This document shows, in pieces, positions 14,411-22,741 of a stretch of 31,397 nt of DNA. Source of the stretch: Paracrocinitomix sp040880585. GTDB lineage: Bacteria > Bacteroidota > Bacteroidia > Flavobacteriales_D > Crocinitomicaceae. The stretch is from positions 1-31,397 of the forward strand of contig JBBDID010000023.1 in NCBI GenBank assembly GCA_040880585.1, in the 5' to 3' direction. The notes beneath the pieces were generated by a model that saw only the letters and a program-made list of their open reading frames with translations, did not search any database and was not told where the DNA came from. Each line of letters begins with the position of its first letter. Within the stretch, counting starts at the first letter, position 1. The position numbers were made by a program, and so were the translations under genes.

Positions 14411-15384
14411 GATTACATGAAGATCCCAAATTATTTGAACAAGCCATTAGAGCTACAGCTGACAAAAAAGATCTTTTAGATATTTATGTTGAAAAAGACT
14501 ACTGGGTAACTCTTGCGTTATTTCAAATATTTCAAAATCAAATAGGAGAAGAAACAATTTTCAAAGGAGGAACCGCATTATCGAAATGTTGGGAATTGAT
14601 TGATAGATTTTCTGAAGATATTGACTTAGTAGTACTTCAAAGAGGAGAGGAGACAGGTGGGCAATTAAAAAACAAAATAAAGACAATTGGTACGGTAGTG
14701 TCGGAAGTATTACCTGAAATACAGGTAGAAGGCCTTACACGCAAAAGAGGTATGAACAGGAAAACTGCTCATGCATACAAGAAAATATTTAAACGTGACT
14801 TTGGACAAGTACGTGATTTTATCGTAGTAGAAGCGTCATGGCTCGGAAGCCATGAGCCATATGTGCAAACAAAAATCAGTTCATACATATATGGGATGTT
14901 AGAACAGAGTGGTGACAGTGACACAATTGTTAAATATGGACTAGCACCATTTACAATTCAAGTTTTAGCTAAAGAAAGGACAGTCTGTGAGAAAATCATG
15001 AGTCTTGTTAGGTTTTCTTATGGAATTGAACCAATTGAAGACCTGAAAAAGAAAGTCCGTCATACCTATGACATTTTTCAGTTATTATCAGATGAAGAAC
15101 TGTATAAGTTTTTTGAATCAGAAAAATTTGATCAAATGTTATTGAAGGTCGCACAAGATGATTCGGAAAGCTATAAGAATAATAATAAATGGCTAGCAAA
15201 CCACCCTTCTGAATCACTTTTCTTCAGCGATCTGGATAAAGTATGGAAGTCTCTTGTGTCCACCTATGAAAATGACTTCAGTAAATTAGTATTTGGTGAA
15301 CTGCCAGATAGTAACGAGGTTTTAGATTCAATGAAAATGGTCAAAAAGAAGTTAGATAATATTAAGTGGAAAATTAAATTATAA
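14407..15384 (+). CDS. abiEii: AbiEii-type nucleotidyltransferase toxin
   Basis: The ATG at 14407 overlaps the abiEi stop (ATGA) and gives 325 residues; a TTG at 14395 is less likely. The nucleotidyltransferase motif is intact: FKGGTALSK (about 52-60), then the metal-binding DID (about 71-73) in FSEDIDLVV. Later family segments are LAKERTVCEKIMSLVRFSYG and KVRHTYDIFQLL. AbiEii toxins are DNA polymerase-beta-like nucleotidyltransferases that halt growth during phage infection. The pair sits alone in a cassette between attC-like elements 2 and 3, with its own autoregulated promoter. Confidence 0.92.
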   Translation: MRLHEDPKLFEQAIRATADKKDLLDIYVEKDYWVTLALFQIFQNQIGEETIFKGGTALSKCWELIDRFSEDIDLVVLQRGEETGGQLKNKIKTIGTVVSEVLPEIQVEGLTRKRGMNRKTAHAYKKIFKRDFGQVRDFIVVEASWLGSHEPYVQTKISSYIYGMLEQSGDSDTIVKYGLAPFTIQVLAKERTVCEKIMSLVRFSYGIEPIEDLKKKVRHTYDIFQLLSDEELYKFFESEKFDQMLLKVAQDDSESYKNNNKWLANHPSESLFFSDLDKVWKSLVSTYENDFSKLVFGELPDSNEVLDSMKMVKKKLDNIKWKIKL

Positions 15385-15403
15385 CCACGAACTGGATACA
15401 ATT

Positions 15404-15530
15404 GCATATAACGCTTGAGCATATTGCTTTGTGGCGGTTTCCGAAGTGCTTTCTTGTCTGCTGACACTAATCTTACTTAAATGTACAAAATTTTCTTCTA
15501 CAGCTTCATAAGCCATATGTAGTGTTAGGT
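15404..15530. repeat. attC-like element 3
   Basis: It opens GCATATAAC and ends GTTAGGT, an exact match to the integron R' consensus GTTRRRY. Stem arms are CATATTGCTTTGTG (15419-15432) and CATAAGCCATATG (15507-15519), imperfectly paired. Its left half matches element 1. It starts 20 bases after the abiEii stop, as attC sites follow genes in integron cassettes. Confidence 0.65.
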
Positions 15531-15545
15531 GCTTTTTTTATTCTT

Positions 15546-15878
15546 TTACATTAATTCGTATTCTTGAAGAGCATCTTTCCAAATTTGTTCTTCATTTAGT
15601 TTTATTGTCTTTTTTACCAATATTGTTATTACTTCTTGGTTTAGATGTTCTTTATTCAATTCCTCAATAAACATTGTCGATTCCTCTTTATTTAGCAATT
15701 CAGCTTTTTTATGTAAATTACAGCATCCATATCCGTCAAATGAAATTCGGACTAATGATATTTGGTCATTTCCTATTCTATTGAAATCAATAAATACCGA
15801 ACCACCTAAGCAGCCCAAGTAAAAGTCAGCTTTTCTGGTATTCGGCATTGAAGTTTTGAAAAAATCGAAATTCTTCAT
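15546..15878 (-). CDS. Hypothetical Cys-containing protein
   Basis: This 110-residue soluble protein has no family that I recognise. Visible features are GCLGGSVFIDFNRIGND, then SFDGYGCCNLHKKAELL with a Cys-Cys pair in a Gly/Tyr-rich turn, and a C-terminal helical half (EESTMFIEELNKEHLN, EEQIWKDALQEYELM). The Cys residues might bind metal. GAGGAG lies about 8 bases before the ATG, an unusually clear Shine-Dalgarno for this host and similar to the cassette gene at 12863. It lies 16 bases beyond attC-like element 3, so it may be the last cassette, but no closing element was found on its other side (15879-15972). Confidence 0.7.
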   Translation of the reverse strand: MKNFDFFKTSMPNTRKADFYLGCLGGSVFIDFNRIGNDQISLVRISFDGYGCCNLHKKAELLNKEESTMFIEELNKEHLNQEVITILVKKTIKLNEEQIWKDALQEYELM

Positions 15879-15972
15879 TTTTTAATCTCCTCTGCTGCGT
15901 AGCTGTCAGACTGTGTCGCAATGTAAATTTGGTAGCAAATAAATAGGGTTACGTTCTCCTTTTTTCTTTTTG

Positions 15973-16818
15973 CTACCGTCCGTAATCATCATAATAATCC
16001 TGGAAATAGCTTTCATATTCATAGATCAACTCTATGTTTATGGCTTCAACGTCTGTTAATTTATCACGAATATCTACTCCCATAGGCATATACCATTCTT
16101 TTTTTTCAAAGTGGTATCTCCAATCTTTATTTTTGAAGCTGTATCCGTGACGTGCATAAATTTCATTGCGCATTTCAGAAAGCTCTTCTTCCATCATATT
16201 GCTCAAATCCTCATCTGTTAATTCACGCTGTGAAGCTTGTGGGTACTTTCCTATTGTAGGATCATAGGCAAAGGCACGTTTATTAAGCTTATACTTTCTG
16301 GATGAATTCCCTTTTTCTTTAAAAGGTGTCCACTTCCCTTCAACAACACCTTCTGATGCATTCAGAGTAAATTCAAATTTACCGTCATATTGATCATCTC
16401 CCGGTTCATTCATTACAAAATCATACACCTCTCTCTGTTTCAAATTAAAAGTACCGTCAATTTTCCTGAAGTTGCCTGCACACACTGAAAACCCCTCTGC
16501 TTTTCCGTTTTTGGCTTCATAAATTGTAATATTGATCATATTCGGTCCAAAATCACCCACGTAAGAACCGATAAGCTTTTCATTTGTTTGATCGGCAGCC
16601 GCATAATGTTCATCAATGAATAACTGGGCTTCACTCTTTTCTCCGCCATACGTTCTTGGGTTCATAGTATTAGCAGCCAACAGATTTTCTTCTTCTGTTT
16701 CTTCCGGCACCACTTCTTCTTCCGTTTCGGATATTTCAGAGGTTTCATTGGATGTTTGCTCATTATTACAACTATAAATAAATAGTGTAAGGGCGAATAG
16801 ATAAAAGATTGTTTTCAT
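15973..16818 (-). CDS. YARHG-domain lipoprotein
   Basis: This 281-residue protein starts with a lipoprotein signal (MKTIFYLFALTLFIYSCNN), with the lipidated Cys at about residue 17. A very acidic linker follows (SETEEEVVPEETEEEN). The middle domain (about 60-185) is strand-rich (LIGSYVGDFGPNMINITIYEA, then GTFNLKQREVYDF) and of unknown role. The C-terminal YARHG domain is clear: EMRNEIYARHGYSFKNKDW, then WYMPMGVDIRDKLTDVE. Such domains are common in extracytoplasmic proteins with no known activity. It is probably anchored to the outer or inner membrane facing the periplasm. Its ATG abuts the divergent ATG of the next gene. Confidence 0.88.
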   Translation of the reverse strand: MKTIFYLFALTLFIYSCNNEQTSNETSEISETEEEVVPEETEEENLLAANTMNPRTYGGEKSEAQLFIDEHYAAADQTNEKLIGSYVGDFGPNMINITIYEAKNGKAEGFSVCAGNFRKIDGTFNLKQREVYDFVMNEPGDDQYDGKFEFTLNASEGVVEGKWTPFKEKGNSSRKYKLNKRAFAYDPTIGKYPQASQRELTDEDLSNMMEEELSEMRNEIYARHGYSFKNKDWRYHFEKKEWYMPMGVDIRDKLTDVEAINIELIYEYESYFQDYYDDYGR

Positions 16819-17511
16819 ATGATTAAATTTGATTCAAAATTAGCAACTACTATTTTACGCAAAACTTTTAATATCGCCATCATTTTAAGTCTATTATTCT
16901 TTACCATTCTCATGGTTTTGATTTCAATACCCTACTTTCAATTGGAGACAAATGTTGCATTTTTACGTATAAAGCAATGGGTTTTTCGTGATTACCCCGG
17001 CACCCTATCAAATATATGGATCCTTGCGTTTTTCATTCATGTCTTCACTAGTGTTTTTGCTTTAATTGCAGGATTCACTCAATTTTCCAGGCATTTTTTA
17101 TGGACGAAAGTACACCGGAAAATGGGAATGTTCTACGTAATCGTTGTTTTATGCCTAAGTGCTCCTACAGGCTTTATAATGGGGATTTGGGCTAACGGAG
17201 GAATTATTTCTGTAATCGCCTTCTGCTTACTTTCTGTGCTCTGGTGGTATTTCACCTACCGGGCATTCGTTCTGGCAAAAAATCATTCTTTTGAAGCGCA
17301 TGCAAAATTTATGTACAGAAGTTATGCGCTTGCCTTATCCGCTATCACATTAAGATTGTGGAAATATGTAATAGTTAACTACATTTACGAAATGCCCCCT
17401 ATGGATCTTTATCGATTAGTGGGTTGGTTGGGATGGGTGCCCAATTTATTGGTGGCGGAGTGGTTAATTTGGAAAGGTTCCCATCTAAAACTGCTCAGAA
17501 AAAAGACCTAA
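16819..17511 (+). CDS. DUF2306-type membrane protein
   Basis: This 230-residue protein has about six membrane segments, roughly at residues 18-38, 65-88, 100-122, 126-146, 155-178 and 200-220. The DUF2306 signature is visible in the helix-4/5 region: HRKMGMFYVIVVLCLSAPTG and HAKFMYRSYALALSAITLRLW, with conserved His residues. The function of the family is unknown. It starts with zero bases between its ATG and the divergent lipoprotein ATG (CATATG), so its promoter must lie inside the lipoprotein coding region or the true start is further in. It is followed after 27 bases by a glycosyltransferase gene, probably in one transcript. Confidence 0.85.
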   Translation: MIKFDSKLATTILRKTFNIAIILSLLFFTILMVLISIPYFQLETNVAFLRIKQWVFRDYPGTLSNIWILAFFIHVFTSVFALIAGFTQFSRHFLWTKVHRKMGMFYVIVVLCLSAPTGFIMGIWANGGIISVIAFCLLSVLWWYFTYRAFVLAKNHSFEAHAKFMYRSYALALSAITLRLWKYVIVNYIYEMPPMDLYRLVGWLGWVPNLLVAEWLIWKGSHLKLLRKKT

Positions 17512-17538
17512 TTTTTTGAAAAAAACGAATCGAATACT

Positions 17539-18690
17539 GTGAATATACTTTTTCTTACAGATGGAATATCCCCTTTTCAAATTGGGGGAATGCAGAAACA
17601 TTCTTTCGTGCTTTCAAAACTATTGGCCCAAAAAGGGTTACAGATACATTTGTTTCATTGTGGGGGGGAAGGATATACTCAAGAAGCGTTTGAAGCGCTT
17701 TATGGTAGTGCCATTTCAAATATAAAGGAATCAGTAATCGCCTTCCCAAGTTTAGGAAGGATTCCGGGTCATTATATACGTGAAAATAAACGCTACTCGC
17801 AACTTATTTTTGAGGCTATCAAAGATAAAATTGACACTTTTGACCTGGTTTATGCACAGGGTTTCACCGGATGGGAATTTCTGCGTCAAAAGAAAAAAGG
17901 TGTAATTGACTTGCCTGTTTTGGTCAATTTTCATGGATTTGAAATGTTTCAAACAGCAGCAAACTTTAAAATTAAACTGTCACACAACTTATTGAGGAAT
18001 TCGGTAAAATATCAAATTAAAAACGCAGATTTTATTTATTCTTTTGGTGGTAAAATCAGTGAAATTCTAACTCAACTAGGAATCTCAAAACAAAAAATAT
18101 TACTACAGTCAAATGGCATAGAAAAGAGTTGGATTATTGATCAGGCACCCGCTGTAAAAAATCCTGTTCGATCATTTATTTTTATTGGAAGAAACGAAAG
18201 GAGAAAAGGAGTTGAAGAACTGAATAAAGCTTTACTTCTTTTACTGGATCAAAAAGACATGCCGTTTCAATTTGTCTTTATAGGACCTATACCGGAATCG
18301 ATTCAAATTGAAGACAAACGGATCATTTATAAAGGAGAAATAAGAGATGCTGAAGCAATAAGGACTTTCTTGAAAAACTCAGATTGTTTGCTCTGTCCTT
18401 CGCATGCAGAGGGAATGCCAACAGTAATTCTGGAGGCAATGGCCTGTCACAATGCTGTTATAGCCACAGATGTGGGCGCAACATCCCGCATGATCAACAA
18501 CAACGGTTTTTTACTCAATTCGCCGCAACCTATTGAAATTATGGGTGCTATGAAAAAAATAATTGAGATGGATGAATCCGACCTTTTAAAGATGAAAGAT
18601 AGTTCGGTAAATTTGGTTTGCGAAAAATTCACCTGGGACAGCATTGCAGATCAAAAAATAGCGGATTTTAAGAAGGTGTTAAAAGAATAA
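17539..18690 (+). CDS. GT4-family glycosyltransferase
   Basis: This 383-residue protein has a GT-B fold. The N-terminal Rossmann half (MNILFLTDGISPF, then GGMQKH) binds the acceptor. The C-terminal half holds FIFIGRNERRKGVEEL, FIGPIPESI and the nucleotide-sugar site SHAEGMPTVILEAMACHNAVIATDVG, in which the two Glu of the EX7E motif are present. It transfers a sugar from an activated donor, probably to a surface glycan; donor and acceptor are unknown. The start is GTG at 17539, which puts the strand MNILFLTDG at the N-terminus. It converges on pheT with a 6-base gap. Confidence 0.93.
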   Translation: MNILFLTDGISPFQIGGMQKHSFVLSKLLAQKGLQIHLFHCGGEGYTQEAFEALYGSAISNIKESVIAFPSLGRIPGHYIRENKRYSQLIFEAIKDKIDTFDLVYAQGFTGWEFLRQKKKGVIDLPVLVNFHGFEMFQTAANFKIKLSHNLLRNSVKYQIKNADFIYSFGGKISEILTQLGISKQKILLQSNGIEKSWIIDQAPAVKNPVRSFIFIGRNERRKGVEELNKALLLLLDQKDMPFQFVFIGPIPESIQIEDKRIIYKGEIRDAEAIRTFLKNSDCLLCPSHAEGMPTVILEAMACHNAVIATDVGATSRMINNNGFLLNSPQPIEIMGAMKKIIEMDESDLLKMKDSSVNLVCEKFTWDSIADQKIADFKKVLKE

Positions 18691-18696
18691 AAAAAT

Positions 18697-21123
18697 CTAC
18701 CGCAGTTCAGCCCTCAGCTCACTTTCCAGTTCACTTCTAATCTTATCCATGATGGCGTCCACTTGTTTGTCTTTCAATGTTTTTTCATCATCCTGAAAAA
18801 TAAAATTAACGGCATAGGATTTTTTCCCTTTCGGTAACTTATCACCTTCATACACATCAAACAAACCGACCTGACGAAGAATACTTTTATCTACCCCAGT
18901 GGCAATATCCTGAATATCCCGGAACTTTACAGAACGATCCAACAAGAGTGAAAAATCCCGACGGACGAAGGGTGCTTTGGGGAGCGGTTTGCTTTTAATA
19001 CGGTTCATTACACAGATATCCTCCACTACTTTCCAATCAAAACAAGCATAAAAAACATCATTCTTAATATTGAATTCTTTTAAAATATCTTTACGAACCC
19101 AACCTAAATCTACTACAGATCTTTTTGCAATATTCAGGCTATATCCATCCTCAAACAAGTCATTCAATATTGAAGTAACTACCGGTTTTCTGAATACTCC
19201 AATTTTAATCAAAATGGCCTCCACTACTCCTTTTAAATAGAAAAAATCAACTTTCTGTGGCTTTTCTGTCCAGTTTTCTGGAGTTTTATTCCCGGTAATC
19301 CAAATCCCTAACTTTTTACGTTCTGAATAAAAAGCGTTGTCTTTTCGGTAATCTTTTCCAAATTCAAATAATTTCAAATCTGAATGCTGCCTGTTTTGAT
19401 TGTATTCAATGCTTTTTAGTCCGCCAAACAAAAGTGTCTGCCGCATCACGTCAAGTTCTTGCGATAAAGGATTGAGCATTTTCACATCTCTTTCAGGGTT
19501 GAAAGAATGCGTTTCTATTTTATCCCAAATTTCAGATGAAGTAAGTGAATTGTTCATGATCTCATAAAATCCACGACTCACTAAAAGGTCAGCTACCTCA
19601 TTATAAATTTTTTCGACCTCTTTATTTTCTCTAAACGTAATCGAACTATTTAGTTTTTCAGGTAAGGGGACATTGTTGTAACCATAAATTCTCAATACTT
19701 CTTCGGTCACATCCGCTTCTCTACTCACATCAACACGATAAGTCGGAACTTTCAGCTCCCATGCATCTTCATCAGCAGAAACAAACTCAATATCCAGTTC
19801 GTGCAAAATTCGTTTCATATCCTTATCCGAAATGTCTATCCCCATCAGCTTGCGGCTCATTTTGGGGTCAAACAGCACTTCTTTGTCTGAAATCAAATCC
19901 GGATAATGATCATGAATTTTTCCTAAAGTTCCTCCGGCAATATCGAGGATCATACAAATTGCCCGATCACGTGCAAAAGCGACATTATTGGGATCTACTC
20001 CCCTTTCAAATCGAAAAGAAGAATCTGTGCTAACCCCTAATCGTTTTGCGGTTTTTCTTACACTCACCGGATTAAAGTAAGCCGCTTCCAAAAATATACC
20101 GGCTGTCGTTTCCTTCACTCCTGCATGTAATCCGCCAAAAACACCCGCGATACACATAGGTCCCTTTTCATTACAAATTACTAAATCTTCCGGATCTAAT
20201 TCTCGTTCAATTTCATCCAGGGTAACAATTTTTTCTCCTTTTTTCGCTTTTCTGACAATCACTTTATCGTCAACATCATTCAAATCAAATGCATGCAATG
20301 GATTACCGGTTTCATGCATTACATAATTGGTGATATCTACAATATTGTTCACCGGATTTAAACCTATACTCCTCAAGCGGTTTTGCAACCAGTCCGGTGA
20401 TGGAGCGACTTTCACGTCCGTAATAACAGCACCTGAATATCTGGGACAGTTTTCTTCATCCTCCACTTCAAGGTGTACATGATCGCTTCCGGTTGCCGGT
20501 AGATCAATAGAAGGGTAATCCAACTCTATCTCTAGATTGTTGTGATAATTCAAATACGCTTTCAGGTCACGGGCAACTCCAATATGCCCCATAGCATCAG
20601 CACGATTGGGGGTTAAACCAATTTCTATTAGGTAATCATCTTCTATTTTAAAGTAGTCTTTTGCAACCTGTCCGGGCACAGCGCTTTCTTCCAACACCAT
20701 AATCCCATCATGTGAAGTTCCCAGCCCTAATTCATCTTCTGCGCAAATCATCCCAGAACTTTCCACCCCTCTAATTTTTGATTTCTTGATTTTGAAAGGC
20801 TCATTTTCTTTGGGATAAAGTGTGGTTCCAACCGTAGCTACCGGAACCTTCTGCCCTACTGCTATATTGGTTGCCCCACAAACAATTTGGAGCGTATTCT
20901 CTTCTCCGATATTCACCGTGGTTACCTGTAAGCGATCTGCATCAGGATGTTTTACTATCCCAAGTATTTCACCAATAACAACTCCCTGCAAACCTCCTTT
21001 AACCGTCTCAATCAGTTCAAGACTCTCCACTTCAAGCCCTGTATCAGTAAGGATTTCAGCCATTCTTTTAGGTGACAGATCCGTCTGAATGTATTCTTTT
21101 AACCAATTTAGAGATATCTTCAT
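18697..21123 (-). CDS. pheT: Phenylalanyl-tRNA synthetase beta subunit
   Basis: This 808-residue protein is the beta chain of the (alpha-beta)2 enzyme that charges tRNA-Phe. Visible domains are the N-terminal segment MKISLNWLKEYI, the tRNA-binding OB domain (about 40-150; GVVIGEILGIVKHPDADRL), the B3/B4 region with NIVDITNYVMHETGNPLHAFD, the B5 region with VPTYRVDVSREADVTEEVLRI, the catalytic-like core (LFGGLKSIEYNQNR) and the C-terminal anticodon-binding domain (PKAPFVRRDFSLLLD). The length is typical. pheS is not in the window. Confidence 0.98.
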   Translation of the reverse strand: MKISLNWLKEYIQTDLSPKRMAEILTDTGLEVESLELIETVKGGLQGVVIGEILGIVKHPDADRLQVTTVNIGEENTLQIVCGATNIAVGQKVPVATVGTTLYPKENEPFKIKKSKIRGVESSGMICAEDELGLGTSHDGIMVLEESAVPGQVAKDYFKIEDDYLIEIGLTPNRADAMGHIGVARDLKAYLNYHNNLEIELDYPSIDLPATGSDHVHLEVEDEENCPRYSGAVITDVKVAPSPDWLQNRLRSIGLNPVNNIVDITNYVMHETGNPLHAFDLNDVDDKVIVRKAKKGEKIVTLDEIERELDPEDLVICNEKGPMCIAGVFGGLHAGVKETTAGIFLEAAYFNPVSVRKTAKRLGVSTDSSFRFERGVDPNNVAFARDRAICMILDIAGGTLGKIHDHYPDLISDKEVLFDPKMSRKLMGIDISDKDMKRILHELDIEFVSADEDAWELKVPTYRVDVSREADVTEEVLRIYGYNNVPLPEKLNSSITFRENKEVEKIYNEVADLLVSRGFYEIMNNSLTSSEIWDKIETHSFNPERDVKMLNPLSQELDVMRQTLLFGGLKSIEYNQNRQHSDLKLFEFGKDYRKDNAFYSERKKLGIWITGNKTPENWTEKPQKVDFFYLKGVVEAILIKIGVFRKPVVTSILNDLFEDGYSLNIAKRSVVDLGWVRKDILKEFNIKNDVFYACFDWKVVEDICVMNRIKSKPLPKAPFVRRDFSLLLDRSVKFRDIQDIATGVDKSILRQVGLFDVYEGDKLPKGKKSYAVNFIFQDDEKTLKDKQVDAIMDKIRSELESELRAELR

Positions 21124-21225
21124 CCTTTCATTTAATTAGAGCCAACAAATGTAACGATTCATTAAAGAATTGTTATTCATTTATAGTTCAATTTTAGTAT
21201 TTTTAATGAGGGAAATAACTTTTCT

Positions 21226-21744
21226 ATGGTAGCCGTTAAGCATTTGATTTTTATAGTAGGGGGATGGTTTTTTCTTTCTTCTTTTGTTTTTAGTGTTCGC
21301 ATTCCACCTAAATTGGGAAATGCAATAGATTTTGACAAAGAAGCCTTACTGGAAAGGCATAATTACTACCGAAAAAAGGTAGGTGTTCCACCTCTTGAAT
21401 GGTCTGACAGCTTATCTGTATATGCTCAGAATTGGGCAGATCAACTGGCTAAAAAATGTATGCTAAAACACCGACCACAGGATGATTACGGAGAAAATGT
21501 TTACGGAAGTTCTGGTGAAACAACAGCTATTCGAGTTGTCGATTATTGGGCTTCAGAAGAAGAATTTTTTAACCACAGACGCCCTGTTTACAAATCAGGA
21601 AAAGGGTATGGCCATTATACACAAATAATTTGGAGGGATACAAAACTACTGGGAGCAGGGGTAGCACAATGCAAAGGTGGAGGGCAAATCTGGGTCTGCA
21701 ACTATGATCCTGCCGGGAACTGGACAGGAGAAAATGTCTATTGA
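21226..21744 (+). CDS. Secreted CAP-domain (SCP/PR-1-like) protein
   Basis: This 172-residue protein has an N-terminal signal peptide (LIFIVGGWFFLSSFVFSV). The CAP domain starts LLERHNYYRKKVGVPPLEWSD. CAP signatures are complete: LKHRP and YGENVY carry one His and Glu of the cavity, GHYTQIIWRDTKLLGAGVAQC is CAP signature 1, and IWVCNYDPAGNW is CAP signature 2. The protein is exported, probably periplasmic or secreted; bacterial CAP proteins have no settled activity. Paired Cys residues may form disulphides. It is divergent from pheT across 102 bases. Confidence 0.93.
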   Translation: MVAVKHLIFIVGGWFFLSSFVFSVRIPPKLGNAIDFDKEALLERHNYYRKKVGVPPLEWSDSLSVYAQNWADQLAKKCMLKHRPQDDYGENVYGSSGETTAIRVVDYWASEEEFFNHRRPVYKSGKGYGHYTQIIWRDTKLLGAGVAQCKGGGQIWVCNYDPAGNWTGENVY

Positions 21745-21842
21745 TTACCCCTTAATTTGCATTATTTTCTCCTTCTTTTTACACTGAAAATCATGAAATT
21801 TCAATCCTCTTAACATTTGATTACACTTTTTTGTTCTCTTTA

Positions 21843-21874
21843 TTTGTAAAACAAGAAAATAGTTAGTTACTTTG
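21843..21874 (+). promoter_or_regulatory. Putative promoter of the rpmB-rpmG-DUF4295 operon
   Basis: TTTG (21843-21846) and TTACTTTG (21867-21874) are separated by 20 bases. This resembles the -33/-7 layout, with one mismatch in the -7 box. Transcription would begin about 45-50 bases before the rpmB ATG. Confidence 0.45.
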
Positions 21875-21929
21875 CACTCCCAAATTCTGGTATAGATCAG
21901 AAGGGATTGAAGATAAAATATTAGAAAAA

Positions 21930-22166
21930 ATGGCGAGAGTTTGTCAACTTACCGGAAAGAAAGTAATGAGTGGAAATAATGTTTCTCACTCATTGAATAG
22001 AACAAAGAGAAAATTCTACCCTAATCTGGTAAAAAAGAAATTTTATTTACCTGAAGAAGATAAGTACATCACACTGAAAGTATCTACTTCTGCCTTACGG
22101 ACAGTAAATAAAAAGGGAATTACGGCTTGCATAAAAGAAGCGAAAGCAAAAGGATATTTGAAGTAA
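21930..22166 (+). CDS. rpmB: Large ribosomal subunit protein bL28
   Basis: This 78-residue protein has the bL28 start MARVCQLTGKKVMSGNNVSHS followed by a basic segment (LNRTKRKFYPNLVKKKFYLP) and ends TACIKEAKAKGYLK. It is a component of the 50S subunit. It opens the operon rpmB-rpmG-DUF4295 and is followed by rpmG after 95 bases. Confidence 0.97.
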   Translation: MARVCQLTGKKVMSGNNVSHSLNRTKRKFYPNLVKKKFYLPEEDKYITLKVSTSALRTVNKKGITACIKEAKAKGYLK

Positions 22167-22261
22167 ACGTCAGCACTACTTTAAAACTTTTTCCACACAC
22201 TACAACAGTTTGTAATTCGTGGGAATCAGTTCAAAATAGTTGAGAACAACACACATTTAAA

Positions 22262-22444
22262 ATGGCAAAAAAAGGAAATAGAGTGCAGGTAATTTTGGAG
22301 TGCACAGAGCACAAAGAAAGCGGTAAGCCGGGTACATCAAGATATGTAACGACTAAAAACCGAAAAAATACTCCGGATAGATTAGAGTTGAAAAAATTCA
22401 ACCCTATTTTGAAAAAGTATACAATACACAAAGAAATTAAATAA
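22262..22444 (+). CDS. rpmG: Large ribosomal subunit protein bL33
   Basis: This 60-residue protein matches bL33: MAKKGNRVQVILECTEHK, then TSRYVTTKNRKNTPDRLELKK and KYTIHKEIK. It lacks the four-Cys zinc ribbon of the C+ form (only one Cys is present), so it is the C- type. It is cotranscribed with rpmB and the DUF4295 gene. Confidence 0.97.
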   Translation: MAKKGNRVQVILECTEHKESGKPGTSRYVTTKNRKNTPDRLELKKFNPILKKYTIHKEIK

Positions 22445-22510
22445 TAAAACAGACTAGAAGAGCAAGAGGATGCGTCCACTTTGATCTTTTTATCTATAAT
22501 TAATTAAGAC

Positions 22511-22666
22511 ATGGCTAAGAAAACGGTAGCAACATTACAAACCGGTGGAGGGAAAGAGCATACAAAATGCATCAAAATGATCAAGAGCGAGAAAACCGGA
22601 TCATACACCTTTAAAACTGAGATGGTACACAACAATCTTGTAAAAGATTGGTTCGATCAAAAGTAA
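22511..22666 (+). CDS. DUF4295 family small protein
   Basis: The translated 51-residue protein starts MAKKTVATLQTGGGKEHTK, continues with CIKMIKSEKTGSYTFKTEM and ends VKDWFDQK. It is the small basic protein found after rpmG in Bacteroidota. Its role is unknown, but its fixed place next to ribosomal genes suggests a ribosome-related function (inference). It is followed by an intrinsic terminator. Confidence 0.9.
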   Translation: MAKKTVATLQTGGGKEHTKCIKMIKSEKTGSYTFKTEMVHNNLVKDWFDQK

Positions 22667-22693
22667 TTCGTGTTTGTAAATAAGTATTCAGTT

Positions 22694-22730
22694 AGCTTCT
22701 TTCCGCATCAGGTGGTAAGAAGCTTTTTTT
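22694..22730 (+). terminator. Intrinsic terminator after the ribosomal operon
   Basis: AGCTTCTT (22694-22701) pairs with AAGAAGCT (22717-22724) and a run of seven T follows (22724-22730). It separates the ribosomal genes from ftsY, probably allowing partial read-through, because ftsY begins 11 bases later. Confidence 0.8.
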
Positions 22731-22741
22731 GCTAAAGGACT

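Larger units (their letters stand above)
11361..15530. mobile_element. Integron-like gene cassette array without a visible integrase (CALIN-like)
   Basis: Four attC-like elements alternate with compact gene units: parDE, a three-gene operon, and abiEi-abiEii, with a fourth unit continuing beyond 15530. The elements fall into two sequence subtypes. The start of the parDE cassette (GTTAGCTACA, 11690-11699) is the exact reverse complement of the opening of its distal element (TGTAGCTAAC, 12426-12435). The start of the abiE cassette (GTTATATGC, 13475-13483) is the exact reverse complement of GCATATAAC (15404-15412). In integrons the two ends of one cassette are expected to match in this way. The middle cassette does not show this match. 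No tyrosine recombinase gene is in the window. Confidence 0.65.
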
